DNA from: Isoperla grammatica
Lineage: Eukaryota; Arthropoda; Insecta; Plecoptera; Perlodidae
NCBI GenBank assembly: GCA_945910005.1
Contig: OX246746.1
Location: 39,628,579-39,692,578, forward strand
Length of the DNA: 64,000 nucleotides
Direction: 5' to 3'
Under the pieces are notes generated by a model that saw only the letters and a program-made list of their open reading frames with translations, searched no databases and was not told where the DNA came from. Made by a program: the position numbers and the translations under genes. This document shows, one piece after another, positions 36,446 to 47,215 of this stretch; within the stretch, counting starts at the first letter, position 1; the number at the start of each line of letters is the position of its first letter.

Positions 36446-38071
36446 TTATTGTTGCAATACATACAAACTCGGTCAAAACCGGCATAAACATGTTGTACGG
36501 ACACAAATGTCAAGTATTTCCATGTGTTTACCTTATTAAAATCTACTTAGAACTACTTAATACATCTTCTTCTTCTTCTTCTTCTTCTTCTTCTTCTTCT
36601 TCTTCTTCTTCTTCTTCTTCTTCTTCTGCTTCTCAAATGCCCACATTTGGCTATACTACTTAATATATCATTGTCCACATTATTTTTTCCAAACCGAACT
36701 GTGGATGCTATGTACGGTCGTGGCCGATTTGTACTCATCCCAGCATTCGCTCTTTGTACGGTGGAAACCACGAAAACCACCATCGGGATGGAGAACTTCT
36801 TGAAGTCTTCATTCTTCTTAGTTCAAAAATTTTCGCACTATCCTACACGTGTTCAAAATAATTGCTTTTTGCATCTCGATGTATATGTTCGGTTGGAGAC
36901 CAATTAGTTTAATACTGTCATGGAGTTTACGTGGAACAATGCCATTTGCTGATATAATTAACGGTATAACAATTACATTATTCTGCTTCCACAACCTTTT
37001 TATTTCAATTGATAATTCCTTATATCTGTTTATCTTTTCCCGCCAAGTTGTCTCTACATTGTGGCATAAAGGGACGGCAACATCAATTAAAATCGTTTCT
37101 TGTTTCTTCTTGTCAATAAATATAATATCCGGTCTATTGTGATGTATGGTTTGGTCTGTAATAACTGCCCGGTCGTAATATAATTTGTAGTCTTTACTAT
37201 CTAATACCTTTTCAGGCTTGTATTTGTAATACGCAGTGGTTGTGTTTATAAGTTTATACTTCATGGCTAATTTTTGATGTACAATGTTTGCAACTTGGTT
37301 ATGCCTATGAAGATAATCTGTTTGACAAAGCATTTTGCACCCAGATACGATATGTTCAATTGTTTCGCCGTTCAAATTACATTTTCTACATTTATCTTCC
37401 ACTGTGACGTCTTTCAGTATGTATTTTTTGTAATTGTTAGTCTTGATTACTTTATCTTGAATAGCGATCATAAATCCCTCTGTTTCGCTGAAAATGTCCC
37501 CGGACGTTAACCATTTGTTCGATGCTACCCTATCGACGCTATCCTTAAGAAGTTCTTTATAATGTCTGCTATGTAACGTCTTTTCTGATATTCTGATCTC
37601 TTTTGCTGTGTCAGAATTTAGTTTTTGAAGCAAGTTTAAATTTCCGTCATTTAAATTGAGGGGAGAAAGCGACTTGTCTGCCGATACTATAGCTCTATGA
37701 AGTTGTGAATGTGGGCATTTTGTATAAAAGTACTTTCTCAGAATTTCAATTTGTTTATAATATAAATTGTTTAAATCAATCAAGCCTCTTCCCCCTTTTT
37801 CTCTAGGTAGAGTCACTCGTTCTATTGCTGACTTAGGGTGATGACTTCTGTATTTGGTGAATGTTGTGCGGGTGAGAATTTCTAGGGCATGAAGTTCTGT
37901 CTGTGTCCAGTTAATAATTCCAAATGAATATGTTAGTACCGGTATAGCATATGTGTTAATTGCTTTGATCTTGTTTTTACCATTCAATTGTGTTTTTAAA
38001 ATGGATCCTATTCGTTTCTTGTATGCAGAAATTAGTTTACTTTTCATCAGTTTATGATCAATTCGTTTAGC

Positions 38072-38072
<1 letters not shown>
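36446..38072 (-). pseudogene. RLE-type LINE 3' fragment, copy 2 (C-terminal zinc knuckle + restriction-like endonuclease)
   Basis: An open minus frame of about 415 residues (coding down to 36818), truncated at its 5' end. The N-terminal part resembles the RT-to-endonuclease connector (KGGRGLIDLNNLYYKQIEIL). Then comes a knuckle C-x2-C-x7-H-x4-C (CRKCNLNGETIEHIVSGC) and a PD-(D/E)xK-type core RPDIIFIDKKKQETILIDVA, followed by REKINRYKELSIEIKRLW. This order identifies R2/R4/Hero-type elements with a restriction-like endonuclease. The RT domain itself is missing. The 3' UTR at 36446-36817 contains a (TTC)n run. Confidence 0.85.
36567..36626. repeat. (TTC)n microsatellite
   Basis: About 20 TTC repeats inside the LINE 3' UTR. 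Confidence 0.95.

Positions 38073-38125
<53 letters not shown>
38073..38125. repeat. (ATT)n microsatellite
   Basis: About 17 ATT units at the 5' end of the RLE-LINE copy 2 fragment. A poly-Ile stretch in the frame here is only this microsatellite translated. Confidence 0.95.
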
Positions 38126-38126
<1 letters not shown>

Positions 38127-38329
38127 ACAAACATTATTATTACCATTGTGTTACGTATTGCTTCAGTGATTATTATCTATTTATAATTTATTAGTATTAC
38201 ATGTGGAATCTCTACGCACATAACCCTAAATGCTGTCTTCATTTTCTTCTTCGTCGTGATTGTGGATGTTGTAGCACTCTCTCTGGCATCGACAAACTTC
38301 TGTACATCCAATGCCACCCATATAGCACA

Positions 38330-38455
38330 CAAAATCTAATAGATATTCAGATATAGTACAGAAGATCCATGTTGTGTACACAATATCTAATAGATGTTTA
38401 GATATAGTACAGAAGATCCATGTTGTGTACACAATATCTAATAGATATTGCGATT
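38330..38455 (+). repeat. Subterminal 51-bp direct repeats of copy B
   Basis: Two and a half copies of a 51-bp block (CACAAWATCTAATAGATRTT, GATATAGTACAGAAGATCC, ATGTTGTGTA), identical in arrangement to 29868-29995 in copy A. Likely transposase-binding region by analogy with CACTA elements. Confidence 0.8.
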
Positions 38456-39384
38456 AAGTACAGAATGTCAATGTATTTTCGACAACATTGCGCAAATGTT
38501 AATAACATGTTGCTCTGCAAATATTTATAAATTGTTAATTGTAGAATGTTTAATGGACATTATATATTGTTATCACTTGAACATTTACAAGAAATTTAAA
38601 ATGTCAGATTCATTTCAATGCATATGACGCGTATTGACGGGCAAATAACTTTTAAGACATGTACAAATGTATTGTCGTCCGATATTACCAAAGATTCCAT
38701 GCGTGCTGTATAATATTATCGTCGAGATACAAAACGATATTATATTACATACATACATTGCAATGCACACACGCGATCCCATTATAATTACTGCGTGTGC
38801 GTTTGTTTGTTTTTGACTGTCAATAATCCCGGTCACAGAAATTCTGGATATCGAGCTGGAATTTGGCTCAGAGATAAGGTCGGAATGCTCAGTCGAGTTA
38901 AGTATATTGTGATTTGTTTATGATTGCTATGGAGTTTTTGTTCTCTTGGCTGTGCATACGGCCTTTGAAACAGGGACAAAATATCAGCGGAAACAACGAA
39001 AACATTACTGAATTGGTTCTAATTTAAAACGATCGACATGCACGCTAGTAAAAAAAAGACAACAACGTACGAAAAGCATGGACATATATTATATAAATGG
39101 ATAAATAAATAAATACAATAACGCATCCGAAGGCTCTACATTTTTTAAATTGGCGCGCAAAAAAATTGTATTGTTTCTATTTTATTCTATATTTTATTAT
39201 TCTATGTAATTCTATATTAGAAAAATGTATTTTTTCTATTTATTTTATTTATTCATTAGAGATATTTCAAAATAAAACTCAAAAATATTGTTTTTGTAGC
39301 AGAACAGAATTGGCAATGTGAGTAATTTGACTAATGACAATGTACGTGACTTCCGCTCTGCGCTGCGCGTCGGTGTCTGGTGTC
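38456..39384 (+). promoter_or_regulatory. 5' non-coding region and presumed promoter of copy B
   Basis: Non-coding DNA, AT-rich, between the subterminal repeats and the first exon, nearly identical to 29996-30899 in copy A. No TATA box is decisive. The segment just before 39385 (CTTCCGCTCTGCGCTGCGCG) is GC-rich and is the best promoter or 5' UTR candidate. Confidence 0.35.
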
Positions 39385-39465
39385 ATGGCTGAGCACCTAA
39401 CGTTGTGTGCATTTTTGTTTCCTAATTGCGGAGGCCGGTTGTTGACAATTGATTTGGCGATTTGA
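39385..39465 (+). CDS. Upstream ORF in the transposase leader (26 aa)
   Basis: ATG at 39385 encodes MAEHLTLCAFLFPNCGGRLL followed by six residues and TGA at 39465. It ends just before a splice donor (AAAAT/GTAAGT at 39483/39484). It is conserved in copy A. It could damp translation of the main ORF or be incidental; the conservation is uninformative because the copies are so similar. Confidence 0.35.
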   Translation: MAEHLTLCAFLFPNCGGRLLTIDLAI

Positions 39466-39483
39466 CAATTCAACTCTTAAAAT

Positions 39484-40378
39484 GTAAGTACACAATATTA
39501 CCCAATATTATTATAGTCTTTCATAGTATATCATGTCTTCCATCAAAGGCTAGGCCATTGAGTTGGCTAGGCCTACCCAAAGATTGCATGCTTTCGATAG
39601 TGAGGTTATGTTTATAGGCATCCTTAGGTCTAGGCCTAGACCCTAGCGTCTAGGCTAGGCCTAGACTAATTAAGTTGGACAGGAATATGCCATGTATGCC
39701 CTCTTTTATATGGTGTAGATAGGCTGGGTCTAGGCTTACGCTTTTACAGAAAAATAGGACCAGCCTTTGCCGAAAGTGTAGACTCGTACATGCCTAGCGT
39801 AGGCATCATCTAGTAGGCCTAGGGCCCAGCGTATCATCTCATTTGTAAAATATGTTAAAATCAAACTGAAATAACCTAAAGCTTTGGATTATCATTATTA
39901 CCAGACGAATTGGCTACCTAGTCCACAGCCTAGGCCTACTTGATGGGCCTAAATATTTAAATTTTAACTGCGTGATGTTACAAAATAATTAGGCCTAGGC
40001 CTGGCCCTGCCGTAACTTTTGAACATTTTCAAGTCAGTCCTCAAACCTAGTTTTAATAGGCCTAGACTAACACCATGAATATTGAATGTTAGATCACAAA
40101 TGTGTTTACGTAGCTCATTGCTAGGACTGATCGAGCTGAAGAAGCGGTTGAGGTGAGGCTCTTTTCGTAATATTTTATTCTCTGGCTGCGATTATTTAAT
40201 AGTCTACCTCTTGTTCAGTGGTTTCTGGCTTATATTGTTGAACGATCTTTTTTTATCCAAAATGTATGACATTTTGTACCAAAATAACTGTCATATAAAA
40301 CTGTTTAAAACGTAGACAGCCAGTTTAAAACGAGAGCCGTAGTAGGCCTAGCTGCTAACATAACTTATATTGTTCCAG
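39484..40378 (+). other. 5' leader intron of the transposase gene
   Basis: Donor GTAAGTAC at 39484 and acceptor TTGTTCCAG ending at 40378. The intron is rich in GGCCTA/TAGGCC motifs, for example TCTAGGCTAGGCCTAGAC. The equivalent in copy A is about 30997-31893. Confidence 0.6.
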
Positions 40379-40438
40379 ATTAATGGCAAGCTACTGCCTG
40401 CAGCTATAGGCTGTAAAGAAAGACACTCAGTTTCAAGC

Positions 40439-42541
40439 ATGCCACGCAAAACAAAACGTTTATTTGATGTTTCCGTTCGTCATCGATGTAGAATACGAAA
40501 GAAACTTGTAGAGCAAATGCGAACTCAACTGACTAATGATAGCACTTCCGATACGCCTGCAGATAGGCCTGCTACTCAAAGTTGTAGCGGGCCTAGTGTA
40601 TCTTATTCCTCTGATAAGGATTCGCCTATGGACATTGTTGGCATTGCTGATAATATCATTAGCTCAGATTTAAAAGACAATTTAAATTCTGATTCAAGTT
40701 TTAGTTCTTCCTCTCTTGATGAAAACATTAATAAGACAAGTACAAGTATGCCTAGGCCTGTGGACTTAACCTCTGATTCCAGTATTGACAATGATGAGTC
40801 GAAAGATTGCACTGAAACTAAAAAGCTAAGTGCAAACTTAGTTCTTTGGAGGCAATCATTTGGAGTTCCGTTAAATGCCTTTGGAGGATTACTTAAAATT
40901 CTTAAGCAACACTCTTGCTTTAGTGAGCTTCCTAGTGATCCGAGAACTCATCTTCGAACGCCGCGTAGCACGTCTACACACACTGTTAATCCTGGGACTT
41001 ATGTCCATATTGGTTTGGCTTCCGTGCTTGAGCTTCATTTTAATGTTGACGGGTTGCCAATATCTAAAAACACATCAAGTGTATTGTGGCCTATTTTATG
41101 TCACATCAAAGGCTATCCAGATGCATCAGTATTTCCTGTCGGTATTTATTACCACAAACGTGAAAAACCTTATGACGCCAATGATTACCTCAAATTCTTT
41201 GTTGATGAGCTTACATCTTTGATCGATAATGGATTTACATTTAAAAACATGTTATATGTGATTAAGTTAAGTGCAATAGTATGTGATGCACCTGCTAAGA
41301 GTTTTATTTGTAAAACTAAAGGTCACACAGGTTTCCATTCTTGTACAAAATGCACAGATGAGGGCGAACAAATAAATCATCGTACATGTTTTGTTGACTT
41401 GCATTGTAGACTTCGTACACATGACGATTTTGTAAACGAGGTAGATTACGATTACCATCGAGGAACTTCCATACTTGTTAATATTCCAGGCATTAATATG
41501 ATCAAACAATTCCCATTGGACTACATGCACCTCATTAACTTGGGTGTAATGCGGAAATTGATTCACGATTTGTGGTCCCGTGGTCATTCCCGGTATAAAT
41601 TAACAGCTACTCAACTGGAAAATGCATCTAATCGTCACATACAACTAAAGAACAGTATCCCTAAAGAGTTCGCAAGAAGATCGCCTCGACCGTTAGAAGA
41701 ATCAGGACGGTGGAAGGCAACGGAGTTGCGTCAATTCCTATTGTATACCGGACCTATTGTACTAAAAAACATTCTCCTACCGAAAGCTTTCGAAAATTTC
41801 ATGCTGTTGCATGTCGCAATAAGAATTTTTACCGATACAAATGTATATTCCACAGCTTTCTTTGCATATGCTAAAAAGCTAGTGATAAAATTTGTTGAAC
41901 ACTTTGCATCGTTGTATGGAGATGAGTTTGTTTCTCACAATGTGCATGGTTTGATTCATGTTGCTGACGATATTTCTGAACATGGGCTGTTGGATGCATA
42001 CAGTGCGTTCAAATTTGAAAATTTTATGGGACCCTTAAAGAAACTGCTCAAGAAGCCAAACCAGCCTCTACAACAAATAGCTCGTCGCTTGATCGAATAT
42101 AGAAGTTTAGGAGTTGTTGGCAGAAAGCACAACTGTGAGGCTTTCTATAACAAGTCACATGTAAATGGGCCATTACCAGCACATTGTTGCAACCCACAGT
42201 ACCTGGAGTATGTGCATTCTAGTTATGTCTTGACTACTACCATTCCAAACAATTGTTGTATGTTGGAAGATGGCACTGTTGTCTCAATTGTGAACTTTTG
42301 TCACTCAGGTCACATAAAAGTTGTGGTGGGACAAGTTTTTACTTGCAGAGAAAATTTCTTTAACTATCCTATTGATTCCTCGAAACTAGGGATCTATCAA
42401 GTTTCAAATTTGTCAAGTGAAGTGTCATATTGGCCTATTTCCCGAATTCGAAATAAAATGTTCAAAATGCCTGTATTCCCAGGTGATGATGGTAATGTGG
42501 ATCGATATGCAGTATATCCATTACTACATATAGAAATTTAG
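40439..42541 (+). CDS. CACTA/CMC-like transposase (700 aa), copy B
   Basis: Open frame from MPRKTKRLFDVSVRHRCRIR to HIEI-stop, starting 60 bp after the leader acceptor. Residues about 36-125 are Ser/Asp-rich and disordered. A zinc-ribbon-like C-x4-H-x5-C-x2-C (CKTKGHTGFHSCTKC) lies near residue 290. A DYMHLINLGVMRKL motif near 361 and a HNVHGLIHVADDISEHG, then SAFKFENFMGPLKK block near 500-535 match the Transposase_21/DUF4218-like layout of CACTA-type and related invertebrate transposases. The catalytic triad was not assigned residue by residue. Compared with copy A it lacks 54 bp in frame (18 residues after HIGLAS), so its activity is uncertain. The stop codon TAG abuts a donor-like GTACAT. 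Confidence 0.85.
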   Translation: MPRKTKRLFDVSVRHRCRIRKKLVEQMRTQLTNDSTSDTPADRPATQSCSGPSVSYSSDKDSPMDIVGIADNIISSDLKDNLNSDSSFSSSSLDENINKTSTSMPRPVDLTSDSSIDNDESKDCTETKKLSANLVLWRQSFGVPLNAFGGLLKILKQHSCFSELPSDPRTHLRTPRSTSTHTVNPGTYVHIGLASVLELHFNVDGLPISKNTSSVLWPILCHIKGYPDASVFPVGIYYHKREKPYDANDYLKFFVDELTSLIDNGFTFKNMLYVIKLSAIVCDAPAKSFICKTKGHTGFHSCTKCTDEGEQINHRTCFVDLHCRLRTHDDFVNEVDYDYHRGTSILVNIPGINMIKQFPLDYMHLINLGVMRKLIHDLWSRGHSRYKLTATQLENASNRHIQLKNSIPKEFARRSPRPLEESGRWKATELRQFLLYTGPIVLKNILLPKAFENFMLLHVAIRIFTDTNVYSTAFFAYAKKLVIKFVEHFASLYGDEFVSHNVHGLIHVADDISEHGLLDAYSAFKFENFMGPLKKLLKKPNQPLQQIARRLIEYRSLGVVGRKHNCEAFYNKSHVNGPLPAHCCNPQYLEYVHSSYVLTTTIPNNCCMLEDGTVVSIVNFCHSGHIKVVVGQVFTCRENFFNYPIDSSKLGIYQVSNLSSEVSYWPISRIRNKMFKMPVFPGDDGNVDRYAVYPLLHIEI

Positions 42542-42655
42542 GTACATTTATTATTTTGTATTTGTAAATGTGTAGGTATCTAGGCCTATGTTGTAGCCTA
42601 ACTCTAAATTAATTCAAATTACAGTATCTCTTTATTTTGTCTGTTTTTGTTTCAG
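42542..42655 (+). other. Possible intron between transposase and DUF4806 genes
   Basis: TTTAG/GTACAT directly at the transposase stop and TTTTTGTTTCAG at 42655 could define a 114-bp intron linking both ORFs on one transcript. The same sequence occurs in copy A. Confidence 0.45.
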
Positions 42656-42656
42656 A

Positions 42657-45200
42657 ATGTACAAAAAATTTATCATTGTTCTTTTTACTGCTGAAACAAG
42701 ATATGCTGTAGTCCCTAGTAGCTGGCTCACCATTTGTGAAACAAAATGCTGGTGGCCGCCTTTAAATAGTGACTACAAATTAAATAAAGCTGTAGAAGCC
42801 ACTGCTGCCATTGATACAAATACATGGACAAAATATGCCGTCAAGGTTATAAGAGACTATGGTGAGTAATGAAGTGTGATAACAGAATATGTACTAAATA
42901 GTAGCCTACGTAGGCCAACCCAATATCCGGTGCCTAAATAATTCGGCGTAACGGCCGGTTTTTCAATCGTTCTCTATTTCCTTACGTTCTTTTTTCGTTC
43001 GTATTTCTTACGTTGATCTACGTAGCTATTTTACGTTGACACCAAGATGGCAAGTCGTTTACTTTAGAATCACTAATTGGTTATCTAGGCCTAAGCTTAT
43101 TTGTGTGAACCACACTTGATATTCCTAATGAATTTTTAATTCAAAAATATTTTTAAGAAAATATTTCTAGGCCTAAAGCTAGTTTTGGCGAACAACTTTT
43201 TGAGCAGAAGCTATCTGTGCTTTTTTCATTCCGTGCTTATACTGTTTTATGCATTTCACGTTTTAGATTCATTGGTAAATGCTCGCCTTACTTTGAAAGA
43301 TTACGAATTTACCTCAGATCTGAGCTCATCCAAAGAAAACAGGAGCAGACGAAAAATCAGAAAATTGAACAATGATTCATCCGCTAGTGACACCTCGCCA
43401 TCTACAATACCAGTCACTCCACCTCACGAGAACTGTTATCCAACTATAAGCAAACCAGCATCTACAGAACAAGGTATGGTCATTCATAAACAAATTAAGT
43501 TCAGTTTCATAATTTATTTAAATCGCTTCTTATGTAAATTGTAAATTGTAAAACTTGATTGTTGGTATATTTGAGGTCTACCACTTTTGTTGCAGTCAAG
43601 ACTGTTAGGACCTCTATCAGCTCTCGATCACCAAGTTCCGATGATCCAAGCAGGACAACAATGCCATTATCGTTGCCATCAATTAGGCCTACATTGCAGA
43701 CATCACCTCTTAGCAACAACAGCGGTGGATCCAGACGAAGATTATCGCTATCTCCTAAATCGATACGTCAATGCACATCTGCGTCATCACCTCACAACAG
43801 CAGCCGGCCGTACAACGGAAATAGTCCGTCAAGATCGCAACCTCTAAACGGCAACAATAGTCGATCCAGAAGACTATCGCTATCTCCTAAATCGATACGT
43901 CAATGCACATCTGCGTCATCACCTCACAACAGCAGCCGGCCGTACAACGGAAATAGTCCGTCAAGATCGCAACCTCTTAACGGCAACAATAGTCGATCCA
44001 GAAGACCATCGCTACCTCCTAAATCGAAACGTCAATGCACATCTGCATCATCACTTCACAACAGCAGCCAGCCTTACTACGGAAATACTTCAGCAAGATC
44101 GCAACCTCTTAGCGGCAACAGTAGTCAATCCAGAAGACCATCGCTGTCTCCTACCTTGAAACGTCAATATACATCCGCTTCATCACTTCACAACAAAAAC
44201 ATTCGGACCCCTGTTAGCGGCAACAATAGTCGATCCAGAAGACCATCGTTATCTCCTCACTCGAAACGTCAATACACATCTGCGTCATCACTTCACAACA
44301 AAAACATTCGGACCCCTGTTAGCGGCAACAATAGTCGATCCAGAAGACAATCGTTATCTCCTCACTCAAAACGGCAATATACATCTGCTTCATCAATTCA
44401 CAACAGCAGCCAGCCATACTATGGAAATACTCCACCAAGATCGCCAGTTCGGCGTACTGTGACATTCGACGTTAAAATATTAGAAAAACTGATTGCTGTA
44501 GAAACAGAATTAAAACGATTGTCTGGTCTCATTGAGATGACAAATGAAAGACGGCCTCCTGCCGCTATTTTGGAAAGTGATGAAGAAGATGACTTCAACT
44601 TGCCACTGAAGACTGTGGAAGAAGTTAACACATTAGAACTGCTTTTGAACGACAGCCCATTAAACCGCCGAAAATTGGTTAGTACCAAACTGTTGATAAT
44701 AATAGAAAATATTTACATGCCAGGGTATTTCTAAGTGTTAACCTTTAATGTTTGAATGTAATTTATGTTGCAGAAAGAAAAATTTGTGGGAATAGGCGGT
44801 TCATCTATTGATGAAATGACAAAACGGATTCTGAGAGTTGCCATGACTGATCTGTGTGCCTCCAATTACAGTTGGCAAGGATTTAAGAAAAAACTAATTT
44901 TTTCTAAACTCTCATTGAAGGATGTTATTTTTGGTGAGTTTAAACAATAAAATTGACTTCCACAATCCCACCAAACTTAAGCAATCAGCATTTTAATTAC
45001 AAAATGTGACAAAAACCGTCTCCATAAATATCTGCCACTGCCTATACATTTTTCTACATACATAATGTGTTTTACATTCAGGTGCTGTCAAACTCAACCC
45101 ATTGTCAAAAACAGCAACAGAAAAAGAATTCCAGACGTCAGTTTCGAATTGGTTACGTCATGCCAAATTCCGGCATGAGAACAAACGAAACAAAAATTAG
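42657..45200 (+). CDS. DUF4806 protein with Ser/Arg-rich repeats (590 aa, 5 exons), copy B
   Basis: Exons 42657-42861, 43267-43473, 43596-44677, 44774-44933 and 45082-45200, all with GT-AG borders. They sum to 1773 nt in one frame. The N-terminus has AVVPSSWLTICETKCWWPPL, the usual start of DUF4806 proteins. Residues about 184-425 are 44-residue repeats (RRLSLSPKSIRQCTSASSPH, NSSRPYNGNSPSRSQPLNGN) and 35-residue variants. A coiled-coil-like VKILEKLIAVETELKRLSGL follows. The C-terminal DUF4806 domain runs from FNLPLKTVEEVNTLELLL through KEKFVGIGGSSIDEMTKRIL to SYSWQGFKKK-like and FQTSVSNWLRHAKFRHENKR. DUF4806 has no established function. Its position in the transposon suggests an accessory transposition protein (inference). 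Confidence 0.88.
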
Positions 45201-45689
45201 TGAATGGCTATCTCTGCCTCACTTGCTCAACAGCTGCACTGGTTTGCAGTACTGTATTGTGCGTGGTAGGCTATTTTATTCTCATGGCACTGCTACCAAC
45301 CGTCCGCTGCTCACCAATATGAATGCTTTGAAATTGAATGAAAATGGAAGAAAGAGAATTTCATAGACAATATTATGACATCCTGAAATACGAAATGTTA
45401 AAAATTTGTAACGTATTACGGTATTATACCAGAAAACTTCTCACGCTTGAAGATTATCCATGATGTATAAGCGTATTAAGCATTTTGTTTTAATCAAGTA
45501 TTAGATAGACCTACATATAAAATTTAAACATTTTGGGTGTTTAATAGGGGGCCTACATGTATTTCAGGAAATATTACATGCAGTCTACAGCATCATGTAG
45601 TAATGACTATTGCACTTGAAAAATTGCAATCATTTTCTTTTATACCAACCACATTTATGTGGCTTAATTTTATGCATAAAGCTGACGTT
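45201..45689 (+). other. 3' UTR region of the DUF4806 gene
   Basis: Non-coding. It contains the sequence TACTGTA at 45250-45256, exactly where copy A holds a MITE (excision footprint). No clear polyadenylation signal was chosen. Confidence 0.5.
45250..45256. other. Tc1/mariner-type excision footprint TA-CTG-TA
   Basis: Copy A has GCAGTA then the MITE then TATTGTG at the same place, and copy B has GCAG-TA-CTG-TA-TTGTG. The extra CTG equals the last three bases of the MITE's right end, as left by Tc1/mariner/pogo excision. Confidence 0.85.
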
Positions 45690-47215
45690 ACTGTCGAGTG
45701 TTGCTCGAAACGCGTTAGCTGCGTTGCTCGCGTGTAAGTGTTACAGTAGCGCGATCTTTGGTAGACCTAACGCGAGCTGACAATAACATGACAACTGTCA
45801 TGACATGTTTAACCTAAATGTATATATGTGATGGGAAGACTAATCTACCTATGCCCCTACTCACAAAATACAATTTCGCTATGCGTTATGTGCGTTGTTC
45901 GCGTCGTAGTGTTCACAGTAGCGCGATCTTAGACCTAACGCGAGCAAATAACAACATGACAACTGTATGACATGTTTAACCTAAATGTATATACTATGTG
46001 ATGGGAAGACTGTAATCTACCTATGCCCCTACTCACAAAATACAATTTCGCTATGCGTTATGTGCGTTGTTCGCGTCGTAGTGTTCACAGTGAGCGCGAT
46101 CTTAGACCTAACGCGAGCAAATAACAACATGACAACTGTATGACATGTTTAACCTAAATGTATATACTATGTGATGGGAAGACTGTAATCTACCTATGCC
46201 CCTACTCACAAAATACAATTTCGCTATGCGTTATGTGCGTTGTTCGCGTCGTAGTGTTCACAGTAGCGCGATCTTAGACCTAACGCGAGCAAATAACAAC
46301 ATGACAACTGTATGACATGTTTAACCTAAATGTATATACTATGTGATGGGAAGACTAATCTACCTATGCCCCTACTCACAAAATACAATTTCGCTATGCG
46401 TTATGTGCGTTGTTCGCGTCGTAGTGTTCACAGTAGCGCGATCTTAGACCTAACGCGAGCAAATAACAACATGACAACTGTATGACATGTTTAACCTAAA
46501 TGTATATACTATGTGATGGGAAGACTGTAATCTACATATGCCCCTACTCACAAAATACAATTTCGCTATGCGTTATGTGCGTTGTTCGCGTCGTAGTGTT
46601 CACAGTAGCGCGATCTTAGACCTAACGCGAGCAAATAACAACATGACAACTGTATGACATGTTTAACCTAAATGTATATACTATGTGATGGGAAGACTAA
46701 TCTACCTATGCCCCTACTCACAAAATACAATTTCGCTATGCGTTATGTGCGTTGTTCGCGTCGTAGTGTTCACAGTAGCGCGATCTTAGACCTAACGCGA
46801 GCAAATAACAACATGACAACTGTATGACATGTTTAACCTAAATGTATATACTATGTGATGGGAAGACTGTAATCTACCTATGCCCCTACTCACAAAATAC
46901 AATTTCGCTATGCGTTATGTGCGTTGTTCGCGTCGTAGTGTTCACAGTGAGCGCGGTCTTAGACCTAACGCGAGCAAATAACAACATGACAACTGTATGA
47001 CATGTTTAACCTAAATGTATATACTATGTGATGGGAAGACTGTAATCTACCTATGCCCCTACTCACAAAATACAATTTCGCTATGCGTTATGTGCGTTGT
47101 TCGCGTCGTAGTGTTCACAGTAGCGCGATCTTAGACCTAACGCGAGCAAATAACAACATGACAACTGTCATGACATGTCCTAAGTATGTGTGATGGGAAG
47201 ACTATAATCTACCTA
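45690..47215. repeat. 171-bp satellite inside copy B, about 8 to 9 units
   Basis: GACATGTTTAACCTAAATG recurs with spacing of 170-173 bp (45969, 46142, 46314, 46484, 46656, 46826, 46999, then a variant near 47172). Units carry TACAATTTCGCTATGCGTTA, GTTCGCGTCGTAGTGTTCAC and AGACCTAACGCGAGCAAATA. Copy A has only two to three units. Confidence 0.95.

Noticed and set aside
36334..36663. Tyr- and Ser-repeat ORF (109 aa)
   Set aside because: It is a translation of the (ATT)n and (TTC)n microsatellites.
45537..45737. 66-aa ORF downstream of DUF4806 (also 56939-57151 in copy A)
   Set aside because: Frame differs between the two copies because of small indels, so coding constraint is not supported.
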